DNA of 64,000 nt from NCBI RefSeq assembly GCF_014493765.1, contig NZ_JACTVJ010000004.1, positions 496,001-560,000 on the forward strand. The letters are read 5' to 3'. The notes beneath the pieces were generated by a model that had not been told where the DNA came from, searched no databases, and was given only the letters and a program-made list of their open reading frames with translations. This document shows, in pieces, positions 1 to 6,736 of this stretch; the first letter of the stretch is position 1, and every line of letters begins with the position of its first letter. The DNA is from Streptomyces polyasparticus (GTDB lineage: Bacteria > Actinomycetota > Actinomycetes > Streptomycetales > Streptomycetaceae). Position numbers and translations under genes: made by a program.

Positions 1-711
1 GCCGCCACAGCGGCAGGGTTCGGGTCATCAGGGTTTCGGTCGATTGGATGGAACATAGCAATCTCCTTTTCGGTGTGGCGCAGGTCTCTTTTTGTTCAAA
101 CTCCGGCGAGAGCTAATGTTGGGGACTCCGGATCGATCTGAGCTGCTATCACGTTCCGGTCCGCGCGTTGCGGCTTGCGGGGGTAGCCCCCCTACCTGCC
201 TATGCATATCCGTACGTTTACTCGCGCTGTTTGTTTCGCTTTGCTTTGAAGAAAGTTTTTCAGAAACTTTTTCGTTTTTGTTTTTCTTTTCTTCAATCAA
301 ACTTGTTTCGTTGATTTGTTTTTCTCTTGTTGTGTTTGTGTCCACGTGTCTCTGTCTCTACGTGTGTCTCTCTATGTGTGTGACGCTATGCGTTAAGCTT
401 TATGCTTTAGCTGTCATGCTTGTTGCTTAAGCTTTTTGTTTTCTCTTTTTCTTTTCTTTTGTTTGTTGCTTGTGCTTATGCGTGCGTGTGCCCGTGTGTA
501 GGTGGTGCGTGTGCATGCTTCGGTATGTCGTGCACATGCTGTCTTGTGTGTGTGCCCGTATATACGTGTGCCCCTGCACTGGGCCGTATATGGCAGGACC
601 GTCCATGGACTGTCCTTAGGGTGGGCACAGTGAGGGGCTTAGACAGGGGCTAGACACCGAGCACCAGCGGAGCGCAGGAGTCGGCTAGGGCTGGATAGAA
701 CCGGGGGAACT
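1..711. other. Gene-free T-rich/GT-rich region of the mobile element
   Basis: I find no convincing gene here. From about 210 to 480 the plus strand is extremely T-rich and poor in A, and from about 480 to 570 it becomes a GT-rich stretch with repeated CGTGTG and GTGTGCCC words. This is very unlike the GC-rich genes to the right. Open frames exist on both strands, but they encode low-complexity Lys/Ser/Asn-rich or Cys/Leu-rich peptides that simply mirror the base skew, and none has a good ribosome binding site. A GC hairpin (GGGGGTAGCCCCCC) lies near 179-192. The region may be a replication or transfer origin, or an attachment-end sequence, but this is inference only. Confidence 0.5.
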
Positions 712-743
712 GAAAAGGGCCGCCCCCAGAACTGGAGGCGGCC
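712..743 (-). terminator. Intrinsic terminator of the mobile-element operon
   Basis: Arms GGCCGCC (718-724) and GGCGGCC (737-743), with an inner CCAG/CTGG pairing, form a GC hairpin. On the minus strand it is followed directly by TTTTCA. It sits 10 nt beyond the stop codon at 753 and would end the long minus-strand operon. Confidence 0.75.
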
Positions 744-752
744 TCAATTTCC

Positions 753-1886
753 TTACGGACCTTCAACCCATTCACTCTGGCCGGTCGAGTGGTCGAGGTA
801 CATGCCGTCCATTGCGTTACCGCGAGGATCGCCACCGATACCGATAGCACTCAGGAACTCGGCATCCGATGCAAACTCCATAACATTGGCGTTCGCGTAC
901 GCCTCTGAGTGAGGCATGAACGTATTCAGCGTGGCGTTATAAAGTTCCTTCGCTTCCTGCTCATCGAGCACGTACCGCTTGCGCGGAGTGTGCGCAAGCT
1001 TCCAATCCACCACCGTGGCCGTAGCGTTCTTATCAGATTCAATCTGAGCCCAACCAGCGGTAAGCGTATGGAGCGCGTCAATAGCCCCGCCTATGGCCGT
1101 CATGGTGTCCTCGGCCTTCGATTCGGGAGCGACAGCGTCTTCACCGATACCTTCCGCGATAGCCTCGCGGACATTCACGGAATAGCCCATGAGGGTCTGA
1201 GACTCGGATAGCAGCGGGATAAGCGTACGGACCGCTTCAGTAATCTGCGGGCCAGCGTCGGCAAGCTTCGTGGCCATAGCGGAAACAATGTTGTCGTGCC
1301 ACTCTTCGAGACCCTTGGAGGTCTCGGCAACCACCGTGCGGTAAACATCGCTCAGAGCCTTATACAGGACGTTCCGCTGCTCCACCGCAGTGTGGTACTT
1401 CGTGGCAGCATCCTTGCGGGCCTTCTCGGCGCTAGCCGGTCCCTTGTTGCCCGGCTTCAGCAGAGAACCGTTCTTAGCAGCCTCAACCATCTTCGCCTGT
1501 GCAGCCTGACCAGCCGTCGCATAGTCCTCAAGCAGTGCCTCGCACGTGTCCTCAATCTCACCAAGGGTGCTGTTGAGTTCCACCAGGGATGCGCGGACCG
1601 TCTGAACGCTTTCCGGCGCGTACTTGAGAGGAAGCTGTGCACCGGGGAAGGTGTGGTTTTCGATCCGCTCAAGCCACGACTCCTTGCAGACACCGGAGGA
1701 GAAGTTGATAGTGCCCTCACCGTCCGGCCGCATGCGCTTATGGTGCTTAGGCATGCCGTGAATACCCTCAGGCTGGTAAAGCACCTTCTCGGCCTCTGCC
1801 GCTGCTGCATCAATCTTCCTGGAGTTCGCTACGGACGCGGCGAAACCGTCGCCACCGAACCAACCTCGACCCTGAGTAATCATCAT
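753..1886 (-). CDS. Hypothetical mobile-element protein, 377 aa
   Basis: Unrecognised protein of 377 residues. It is mostly predicted helical, with Ala/Glu/Lys-rich stretches around residues 110-180 and 210-260, and it has no signal peptide or membrane segment. The ATG at 1886 overlaps the stop codon of the upstream gene in an ATGA arrangement, so translation is probably coupled. It is the last gene of the minus-strand series and is followed by a strong terminator. Third-position GC is lower than in the chromosomal genes to the right, in keeping with a horizontally acquired element. It could be a structural or conjugation-associated element protein, but no motif supports a specific role. Confidence 0.7.
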   Translation of the reverse strand: MMITQGRGWFGGDGFAASVANSRKIDAAAAEAEKVLYQPEGIHGMPKHHKRMRPDGEGTINFSSGVCKESWLERIENHTFPGAQLPLKYAPESVQTVRASLVELNSTLGEIEDTCEALLEDYATAGQAAQAKMVEAAKNGSLLKPGNKGPASAEKARKDAATKYHTAVEQRNVLYKALSDVYRTVVAETSKGLEEWHDNIVSAMATKLADAGPQITEAVRTLIPLLSESQTLMGYSVNVREAIAEGIGEDAVAPESKAEDTMTAIGGAIDALHTLTAGWAQIESDKNATATVVDWKLAHTPRKRYVLDEQEAKELYNATLNTFMPHSEAYANANVMEFASDAEFLSAIGIGGDPRGNAMDGMYLDHSTGQSEWVEGP

Positions 1887-2398
1887 TCTCCACCTATCCC
1901 AGTAAGGCTCTTAGCCTTCTGCATTACCTTGTCTGCATTCGCGAGAATGCTCTTGCGTTCCGCAATCTGAGCCTCGGCGGCTTGAGCGGCTTCCTGCTCC
2001 CGTGCTGCTTCTTCAGCGGCCTTAGCCTCAGCAGCCTTGATCTCCGCCTCTGCGGCGGCCCGCTTTTCGGCAGCGGCCTTGACCACTGCGGCCTGCTCCT
2101 TCTCGTATCGTCGTTTGGCGTTGTGCCGTGCCTTGCCCGCGTCCGAATCCCCGAAGGAGATCCCTAGAAACAGGGCGTCGCCTTCGGCGTTACCGGACCG
2201 ATCCGGAGCGAACTTCAGATAGGGCTCACAGCGGCCTGTGCGCTTGTCGAGAAGCACCGGGTACGCCTCGCCTGTCGCGGCTCCCTGATGGGTCTTGTAG
2301 ACCCACGAGAGGACACGTCGCCGGTGGCAGTGGTTCTTGGTTTCGGGCGCGTAGAACCAGGCAAAGACGGGGCGCTGCTCGGGGACGATGTTGCTCAT
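1883..2398 (-). CDS. Hypothetical protein with Ala/Glu-rich coiled coil
   Basis: 171 aa if started at the ATG at 2398, whose first base is shared with the TGA of the upstream gene (TGATG coupling). A longer frame to 2437 would overlap that gene by about 40 bp and is less likely. The first 85 residues are globular, with Trp, Tyr and a Cys-His cluster. Residues about 90-155 form a continuous Ala/Glu/Lys/Gln-rich helix, likely a coiled coil. No signal peptide or membrane segment is visible. The function is not recognised. The position inside an overlapping gene string suggests joint expression with its neighbours in the element. Confidence 0.65.
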   Translation of the reverse strand: MSNIVPEQRPVFAWFYAPETKNHCHRRRVLSWVYKTHQGAATGEAYPVLLDKRTGRCEPYLKFAPDRSGNAEGDALFLGISFGDSDAGKARHNAKRRYEKEQAAVVKAAAEKRAAAEAEIKAAEAKAAEEAAREQEAAQAAEAQIAERKSILANADKVMQKAKSLTGIGGE

Positions 2399-2781
2399 CA
2401 CTCCGCACCCCCAGTCGTGACGCACGACGGCGTGCACGCTGCTCCACCGCTGGTCTCCTTCTCGCAGTCAACGCAGTAGCAGACGCGGGGAGTTGAGAGG
2501 TTCGGGGTGCTCGCCGGCCGACTCTGTTCCGGGTCGTTCGCGAAGGGCTCCTCACGCTCTTCATAGTTCAGAAACGACAACAGGTCTGAGAGCGCCTTAG
2601 CTCGCATCTCGATGTTCTTGATATCTGCACCGGCGATAACGCGAATAGCGCGGTCGGGAAGCCCATACGTATCGGTCATACCCTTTGCGACCCAGTAGGC
2701 GGCAATCTCGGTCCCGCGATCGGCGCAGTCGTCGGCGAGCAGGTAGAGGGAAGGATCGGAATTAAAGCGGTCAATTATCAT
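2398..2781 (-). CDS. Hypothetical mobile-element protein with C-terminal Cys cluster
   Basis: 127 aa, not recognised. The N-terminal 80 residues are acidic and helical. The C-terminal part holds four cysteines in a CYCxxC...C...C pattern that could bind a metal. Its ATG at 2781 overlaps the upstream stop as ATGA, and its own TGA shares a base with the next start, so it is translationally coupled on both sides. It belongs to the minus-strand gene string of the element. No function can be assigned from sequence alone. Confidence 0.6.
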   Translation of the reverse strand: MIIDRFNSDPSLYLLADDCADRGTEIAAYWVAKGMTDTYGLPDRAIRVIAGADIKNIEMRAKALSDLLSFLNYEEREEPFANDPEQSRPASTPNLSTPRVCYCVDCEKETSGGAACTPSCVTTGGAE

Positions 2782-2969
2782 GCGAAATCATCCTCACTAA
2801 TCAAATGCATCCGCCCTTCACCGATACCAAACGGTGTGAGCGGGTGTACCGGGTGTTCAACGGCATATCGAAAGGCAAGCTCGAACAGGTCTAGGCACTT
2901 GTCAGAGCAGAATCTGTCTCGCCGGTCATGCCTGATGTGGCAGCAGTCGCAGACATAGCGCCTAAGCAT
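2778..2969 (-). CDS. Small Cys-rich zinc-finger-like protein, 63 aa
   Basis: 63 residues beginning MLRRYVCDCC, with a CxCC...H...FCSDKC pattern in the first 27 residues. Four or more Cys plus His are spaced like the treble-clef or MYM-type zinc fingers that often occur in small phage and plasmid proteins. The rest is a short helical tail. The ATG at 2969 overlaps the end of the XRE-type gene by 8 bp, and its stop overlaps the next start (ATGA). Probably a small DNA-binding or adaptor protein of the element; the exact role is unknown. Confidence 0.6.
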   Translation of the reverse strand: MLRRYVCDCCHIRHDRRDRFCSDKCLDLFELAFRYAVEHPVHPLTPFGIGEGRMHLISEDDFA

Positions 2970-3255
2970 CGTCGTCCGCCTCGCTGGCGGCCTTACACAG
3001 GGCCAGGTATGGACTAATCGAAGCGAGCGGCTTGGGCCGCTCTAGCTGGCTTTCAGTGATTCCGGTGAACAGGTCGTACGGGTGGATGCCGAAGAACAGT
3101 GCCAGCGAGATCAGGTGCTTTGACGATGGGCAACCGTTACCGGCTTCCCAGTCGTAGAAACGAGAGGCAGGAATATCTGTAGCAGCAGCCACACGAGGTA
3201 TGGAGCCGCGCCGTGAGCGCAAGCTCTTAAGTTCAGCGTGATCAAAGTCGTGCAT
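2962..3255 (-). CDS. XRE-family helix-turn-helix regulator
   Basis: 97 aa from the ATG at 3255, chosen because GGAG lies about 8-11 nt upstream; an in-frame extension to 3336 has no ribosome binding site. Residues about 10-65 match the five-helix XRE/Cro fold: an SRRGSIPRVAAATDIPASRF helix-turn-helix segment followed by DWEAGNGCPS and a hydrophobic LISLALFFGIHPYDLF helix. Proteins of this size and fold act as repressors or copy-control regulators of phages and integrative plasmids. It is transcribed with the zinc-finger-like gene behind it. Target unknown. Confidence 0.75.
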   Translation of the reverse strand: MHDFDHAELKSLRSRRGSIPRVAAATDIPASRFYDWEAGNGCPSSKHLISLALFFGIHPYDLFTGITESQLERPKPLASISPYLALCKAASEADDDA

Positions 3256-3427
3256 CGGTTCATCTCCAAGGGCGTACTTCCGGTTTCGGAACTGATGGGC
3301 AAATAAAAGAACCCCTCGCGGCAATGCGGGGGCCAAGTCGTCTCATTCGGCTTGAGGGCAACAGGGAAGGCCCCCGGGGGACGCAACTCCCAGGGCCCAA
3401 CCTTGAAGCCTCAAACCAGCGCGCCTG

Positions 3428-3577
3428 TTACTTGGCGTCCTTCTTGGCTTCGGCGAGCTTCAGTAGCGCAATCACGTACAGGGCCGAAGCCGTCACGTAA
3501 GACGGGCCATAACTGCTAGCTGCAATGCTCGAAAGCTCGGCCTCCGCCTTCTCAATGGGAGTCATCTCGTCTGCCAT
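3428..3577 (-). CDS. Small helical protein, 49 aa, with near-perfect Shine-Dalgarno
   Basis: A 49-codon ORF beginning MADEMTPIEKAEAELSSIAA and ending in a Lys-rich KKDAK tail. It is acidic at the start, has a hydrophobic middle (YVTASALYVIALLKLAEA) and looks like one or two helices. The ATG at 3577 is preceded by AAAGGAGGTGATCC, which is complementary over about 13 nt to the 3' end of 16S rRNA, far better than any other site in this window. That signal, and the lack of any competing gene, make it very likely real. Function unknown; small proteins in this position in elements can be regulators or toxin/antitoxin parts, but nothing proves this. Confidence 0.7.
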   Translation of the reverse strand: MADEMTPIEKAEAELSSIAASSYGPSYVTASALYVIALLKLAEAKKDAK

Positions 3578-3606
3578 GGGGGATCACCTCCTTTCGTGCA
3601 TGAAGA

Positions 3607-3633
3607 AACCCCGCACCGGGTTGGTGCGGGGTT
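3607..3633. terminator. Hairpin terminator
   Basis: Perfect 11-bp arms AACCCCGCACC and GGTGCGGGGTT enclose a 5-nt loop (GGGTT). It lies between the stop at 3709 and the start of the 49 aa gene, so it should end the upstream minus-strand transcript and separate the two transcription units. A second, imperfect hairpin (GAGAAGGAGAT / ATCTCTTTCTC) follows at about 3641-3674. Confidence 0.7.
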
Positions 3634-3708
3634 CAAAGGGTGAGAAGGAGATCCCTTCCTGATCTCTTTCTCTACTAGCTACATAGTTCACCGGAACAAA
3701 ACCCCTGG

Positions 3709-4263
3709 TCACGCATCTTCGTAATCCCAGTAGTCGTCATCGCCTACAGGATCAGGCTCACATTGCCGTTCCATATCCGTGATTGTCAGTGGCCTACCGA
3801 GATACTGGGCAAGCCTTGCGTTCTGCGCCCGCCACCTCTCGAAGTTCGCGTCACGCTGCGGCTTACGAGCCGCGCGGAGACGAGCCATGCGCTTCGGAGC
3901 ATCGCCGTACGCGTGCCTCCACTCAGCCCACCTACGGCAGTCCGGGCAACGCTTCGGCCAGGCACCCCCAGAGCCGCGCTGACGGCGCGACCAGGCCCTA
4001 CCCGAGCAATCGGCACACGGACCGCTGTAGTAGACGTGGGAGCGCGTCACAAGCACCGTGCCGCCGCTCTTGGCGGTGTACGTGTTCAGGTAGCCGTGAG
4101 GCTCGCGAGCAAGCCGCCGCGCCTCCTTCGCGGCTACCGCAAGCTCCCGGGCCTGCCAGGTCGACATGCCGCGAACGGGACCTCCGTCCTGGGCCCGAGG
4201 CCCCGGGCCGGCGAGGGCAGAAGTCACACCATGACTCGTGCCGTTGTGCTCTACCCGGTTCAT
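3709..4263 (-). CDS. Hypothetical Cys- and Arg-rich mobile-element protein
   Basis: 184 aa from the ATG at 4263, which overlaps the upstream stop as ATGA; the open frame continues to 4368, but that extension would overlap the neighbour. The middle holds a CADC...CPDC pair (about residues 82-110), a possible zinc ribbon. It is followed by a strongly basic segment rich in Arg and Trp and an acidic tail ending DDDYWDYEDA. Basic zinc-ribbon proteins of this type usually bind nucleic acid. It is coupled to the 94 aa gene. I do not recognise the family. Confidence 0.6.
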   Translation of the reverse strand: MNRVEHNGTSHGVTSALAGPGPRAQDGGPVRGMSTWQARELAVAAKEARRLAREPHGYLNTYTAKSGGTVLVTRSHVYYSGPCADCSGRAWSRRQRGSGGAWPKRCPDCRRWAEWRHAYGDAPKRMARLRAARKPQRDANFERWRAQNARLAQYLGRPLTITDMERQCEPDPVGDDDYWDYEDA

Positions 4264-4544
4264 GCGGTCGCCTTGCGAGGCATGACCAATTGCGGCTTCC
4301 TGTCCGAGCGCCAGGTAACGAGACCGGCGTCCGTCAGCACCCGAACGACTGTTTCCAGCGGACCGCAATCGCGGCCGAGGTCAGCTCGGTAAGCGATCGT
4401 GGTCGGCTTAGCCTTGATCACCCCATGGTTTCCAGTGAACGCCCCGTAGTGGGCGAGAGCTTCAACAATTGCTTCGTTGTGGTCCAGTCCCTCAGTCGCC
4501 TTGAGGGCGACGCGGGACCAAGCGGTTACATCCCAATTGCTCAT
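4260..4544 (-). CDS. Small winged-helix-like mobile-element protein
   Basis: 94 aa from the ATG at 4544 (MSNWDVTAW), supported by GGAG about 12 nt upstream; a longer frame to 4580 lacks a signal. The sequence contains helical segments followed by LETVVRVLTDAGLVTWRSDRKPQ, which resembles the recognition helix and wing of small winged-helix proteins. It is followed by the Cys/Arg-rich protein with ATGA overlap. Two of the CAATTG repeats lie in or just at the start of this gene. Possible DNA-binding regulator of the element; weak evidence. Confidence 0.6.
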   Translation of the reverse strand: MSNWDVTAWSRVALKATEGLDHNEAIVEALAHYGAFTGNHGVIKAKPTTIAYRADLGRDCGPLETVVRVLTDAGLVTWRSDRKPQLVMPRKATA

Positions 4545-4644
4545 GATCAGTTGCACTCCAATTGTTGTCATTGCGACCACGGCCCTTGAAGCCGTGGCCT
4601 GAATCTCCTCAATTGCCTAGATCCACAATTGCTGTCATCGTCCG
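4466..4644. repeat. Cluster of five CAATTG repeats (operator or iteron candidate)
   Basis: CAATTG occurs at 4466, 4534, 4559, 4610 and 4626, four times as CAATTGC. Two copies extend to CAATTG-Y-TGTCAT-YG (4559 and 4626). The cluster covers the start and upstream region of the 94 aa gene, just downstream of the RepL-like gene. A small hairpin CCACGGC/GCCGTGG (4577-4597) and the palindrome CTCTTAAGAG (about 4667-4676) lie between or beside the copies. The pattern suits repressor operators or replication iterons. Confidence 0.45.
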
Positions 4645-4751
4645 TCGCTCACCGCTCCGAACGACCTCTTAAGAGAGTATTGTCAATCTAGCGTTTGCCC
4701 AGGTCAGAGGCCGTTTTCGAGAGGGTGGGCGTGCGTCTCGTGCACGGCCTC

Positions 4752-5360
4752 TCACGCCGCCCTCTGCCGGTCCTCCCACGCCATAGACCGCGCCCGCAGG
4801 ATGCGAGCGAACCTGTCCTTGACGACGATCCGTGCCTCTTCGCGAGGCTCACGGACCACACGCACCGGGGGCACGTCCGGAACGTCATGGCTCACCGTCC
4901 ACAGCTCCCACCACCTAGGCCCGCCGAGAGCGCGAAGTGCCAAGAGGGCTTGGCTCTCGTCTCGCCGGTCCTGGTCGACCTTCTCCCGGATCTCCCGCGC
5001 CCGGTCCGTGAAGTTCGGGTGCACGTATGCCTTCGCGTCGCCCGCGCCATGCTTGGGGCACTCGCGCCGGTCGTACTGAAGATCAGCAGTCACGTACTCC
5101 GGGTTGACCATGACGCACATGGCGTCCGAGTCGGGCAGGAATACCCCAGCCTTGACCAGAGCAGCCATCGCGCGCCGGACCGTCGAACCGTCCTTACCGA
5201 GAGCCTCTGCAAGCTCCCTCTCCTTGAAGGGAGCGTGACCGTTCGACATGAGCCGTTCCGCCACGAGCAAGAACAAGCGGAAGTCCGTGGACACCTTCGG
5301 GTTACGTGCCGCATTGAAGCCGTACAGCGGCTTGTGCAGCTTGTTGAACAAGAGCGCCAC
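4752..5360 (-). CDS. RepL-like winged-helix replication or regulatory protein
   Basis: 202 aa with a GTG start at 5360 and a good GGGAGG site inside the end of the upstream ORF. Residues about 25-95 form a winged helix: ERELAEALGKDGSTVRRAM is the helix-turn-helix, followed by a wing and MVNPEYV. That last motif and the layout resemble the RepL family of plasmid replication initiators, although MarR- or GntR-like regulators share the fold. The C-terminal half is charged, with two Trp, and of unknown function. It follows three tiny coupled ORFs and precedes the CAATTG cluster, which would suit an initiator with its origin. Family assignment is an inference from pattern only. Confidence 0.55.
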   Translation of the reverse strand: MALLFNKLHKPLYGFNAARNPKVSTDFRLFLLVAERLMSNGHAPFKERELAEALGKDGSTVRRAMAALVKAGVFLPDSDAMCVMVNPEYVTADLQYDRRECPKHGAGDAKAYVHPNFTDRAREIREKVDQDRRDESQALLALRALGGPRWWELWTVSHDVPDVPPVRVVREPREEARIVVKDRFARILRARSMAWEDRQRAA

Positions 5361-5363
5361 CGC

Positions 5364-5528
5364 TCACACCTCCCGAGCGATCACGAAGAACGTTCCGTCG
5401 TTACGGTCCAGATCCGGACCCCAAACGATGGCTGTCTTCTCGACGGCTATCCGTCCGGCCGTCTGCTCGTCCAGGCCGTCATAGAGCCACGTACCGGAGT
5501 CGCCCACCTTTCGATGCTCGATCTCCAT
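5364..5528 (-). CDS. Small ORF, 54 aa
   Basis: 54 aa from the ATG at 5528, beginning MEIEHRKVGDSGTWLYDGLD and ending FFVIAREV. The composition is balanced and predicted mainly beta strand. It shares its first base with the stop of the 34 aa ORF (TGATG), and its last codons carry the ribosome binding site of the RepL-like gene. Coherent frame, spacing and coupling argue for a real gene. Not recognised. Confidence 0.55.
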   Translation of the reverse strand: MEIEHRKVGDSGTWLYDGLDEQTAGRIAVEKTAIVWGPDLDRNDGTFFVIAREV

Positions 5529-5632
5529 CACTTCTTACGGCCCATCGCTCGCCACGCTCGCGCATCCCGTCGGGCCTTGTCGTTCCACTTTTCGGCAAGC
5601 CGCCAATAGCGGCCCTGAACAAGACGATTCAT
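5528..5632 (-). CDS. Mini-ORF, 34 aa, very basic
   Basis: 34 aa, beginning MNRLVQGRYW and rich in Arg, Lys and Trp. The ATG at 5632 shares a base with the stop of the 79 aa gene, and the stop shares a base with the start of the next ORF, both TGATG. It could be a small nucleic-acid-binding peptide or simply a coupling ORF. The confidence rests on the regular overlap on both sides. Confidence 0.45.
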   Translation of the reverse strand: MNRLVQGRYWRLAEKWNDKARRDARAWRAMGRKK

Positions 5633-5871
5633 CACGCGGCAGCCTTGAACGCTGCGACGACACCGGCACGGTTACGGGCACGAGCCCCGTACGGGTCGAG
5701 AATGTCCCGGGCTTCATTGATGGCCCGCATAGCCGACAGGGCGTCGACGTTGACGAGTTCCTGAATCTCGCGGAGAGCGGTTGCGTTCCGGCCGCTCACA
5801 ATGTCGGAAACGATGGCTCCTGCGGCAGCCTCGGTAACACCAAGCTTCATGATCTTCTGCGTTGCGGTCAT
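5632..5871 (-). CDS. Hypothetical helical protein, 79 aa, first gene of minus operon
   Basis: 79 aa, predominantly helical. It begins MTATQKIMKLGVTEAAAGAI and has an Ala-rich end. The ATG at 5871 has AAGGA about 10 nt upstream. It heads the minus-strand series and faces the divergent DNA-binding protein gene across about 120 bp. No motif is recognised. As the promoter-proximal gene it may be an early regulator of the element. Confidence 0.6.
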   Translation of the reverse strand: MTATQKIMKLGVTEAAAGAIVSDIVSGRNATALREIQELVNVDALSAMRAINEARDILDPYGARARNRAGVVAAFKAAA

Positions 5872-5990
5872 TTCGGGGGGTTCCTTTCTGAGGCGCCGGG
5901 CCGTTCCCGGCGAACACTCTCGACTGTCCCTGACTCATCCGGATGACACAAACCCGGATGGCTGCCGAATTGCACTATCGGGAGTAGTTG
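5872..5990. promoter_or_regulatory. Divergent promoter region with CATCCGGATG palindrome
   Basis: The 119 bp between the divergent starts at 5871 and 5991 hold a perfect 10-bp palindrome CATCCGGATG (5936-5945), a further CCCGGATGG copy at about 5953 and a GC hairpin (CGCCGGG/CCCGGCG) in the leader of the minus gene. It is a likely control point between the two arms of the element. No clear -10/-35 pair is visible. Confidence 0.4.
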
Positions 5991-6722
5991 ATGAGCCGAA
6001 AGTCCCGACACCACAACGAAGCCGGCCTGCGCTACACATCCCTGACGGGACAAGGGTTGCGAGCACGGGCCGGCGAGGTCGACCGGCCTCTACTAGGCCG
6101 TATCGTTTTTGGGGCCTTCGCCCTCAATCTCGGCTGGCTTTGTCACAGCCGGATGCGTACCTTCGTATGCATGACAGAGCAGCAACCGCCCGAAGAGTTC
6201 CGTTCGGCAGTGCAGGGGCCCGGGACGTGGCAACGGCAGGAAGTGGCGCACGGCAACTTTGAAGCCTGGCACTTCTTCCGGGAAGGTTCACAGGGTGCGC
6301 CAACACATGTGTTCATGCGCCCGGTTGAAGGTGGCGACCCTGCCGCTATCGCTCGCGGGATCACAACAACCGTGCTCCGAGAAGTAAAGCCGTCTATGCC
6401 GAAATACCGCGCCGAGCTTCTGGCAGTAGGAACCGTCCCGCCACACGAAGCGAAGCTAATCGATCTACTCACGGAATCGACCCGGCCGACAGACGAGTAC
6501 CTAGCCGCACTGGCCGTCCAGTACGAGCGACTGACAGACATGGGGGTTCGCTCCCCTGTTCAGCAACTCGCAATGATCACCGAAAAGAGCCTCGGCACCG
6601 TCAAGACCCATATCCAATCCGCCCGCAAAAAAGGCTTCCTTGAAGCCATCGGCAGCAAGGCAGGCGGAGCAGCAACCGACAAGGCCCACGTCCTCTTGGG
6701 GACCGCAACACCGATTAAGTAA
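5991..6722 (+). CDS. Putative helix-turn-helix regulator upstream of integrase
   Basis: 243 aa from the ATG at 5991, chosen because GGGAG lies 6 nt before it. An alternative ATG at 6171 (MTEQQPPEEF, 183 aa) starts where the protein looks conserved, but it has no visible ribosome binding site. The C-terminal half contains SPVQQLAMITEKSLGTVKTH, a helix-turn-helix resembling sigma region 4 or LuxR-type folds. It lies 14 bp before the integrase and is read in the same direction, the usual place for an excision or integration regulator. No homologue is recognised. Confidence 0.55.
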   Translation: MSRKSRHHNEAGLRYTSLTGQGLRARAGEVDRPLLGRIVFGAFALNLGWLCHSRMRTFVCMTEQQPPEEFRSAVQGPGTWQRQEVAHGNFEAWHFFREGSQGAPTHVFMRPVEGGDPAAIARGITTTVLREVKPSMPKYRAELLAVGTVPPHEAKLIDLLTESTRPTDEYLAALAVQYERLTDMGVRSPVQQLAMITEKSLGTVKTHIQSARKKGFLEAIGSKAGGAATDKAHVLLGTATPIK

Positions 6723-6736
6723 GGCAACTAGACACC

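Noticed and set aside
28-345. 105-codon minus-strand Lys/Ser/Asn-rich frame at the left edge
   Set aside because: Composition merely mirrors the T-rich plus strand. Its GTG start has no proper ribosome binding site and lies after the operon terminator.
92-430. 112-codon plus-strand Cys/Leu/Val-rich frame that looks like membrane helices
   Set aside because: Hydrophobicity follows from T-rich codons; no start signal.
4688-4888. 66-codon minus-strand frame at the end of the RepL-like gene
   Set aside because: Out of frame with the real gene, Arg/Ser-rich, no ribosome binding site.
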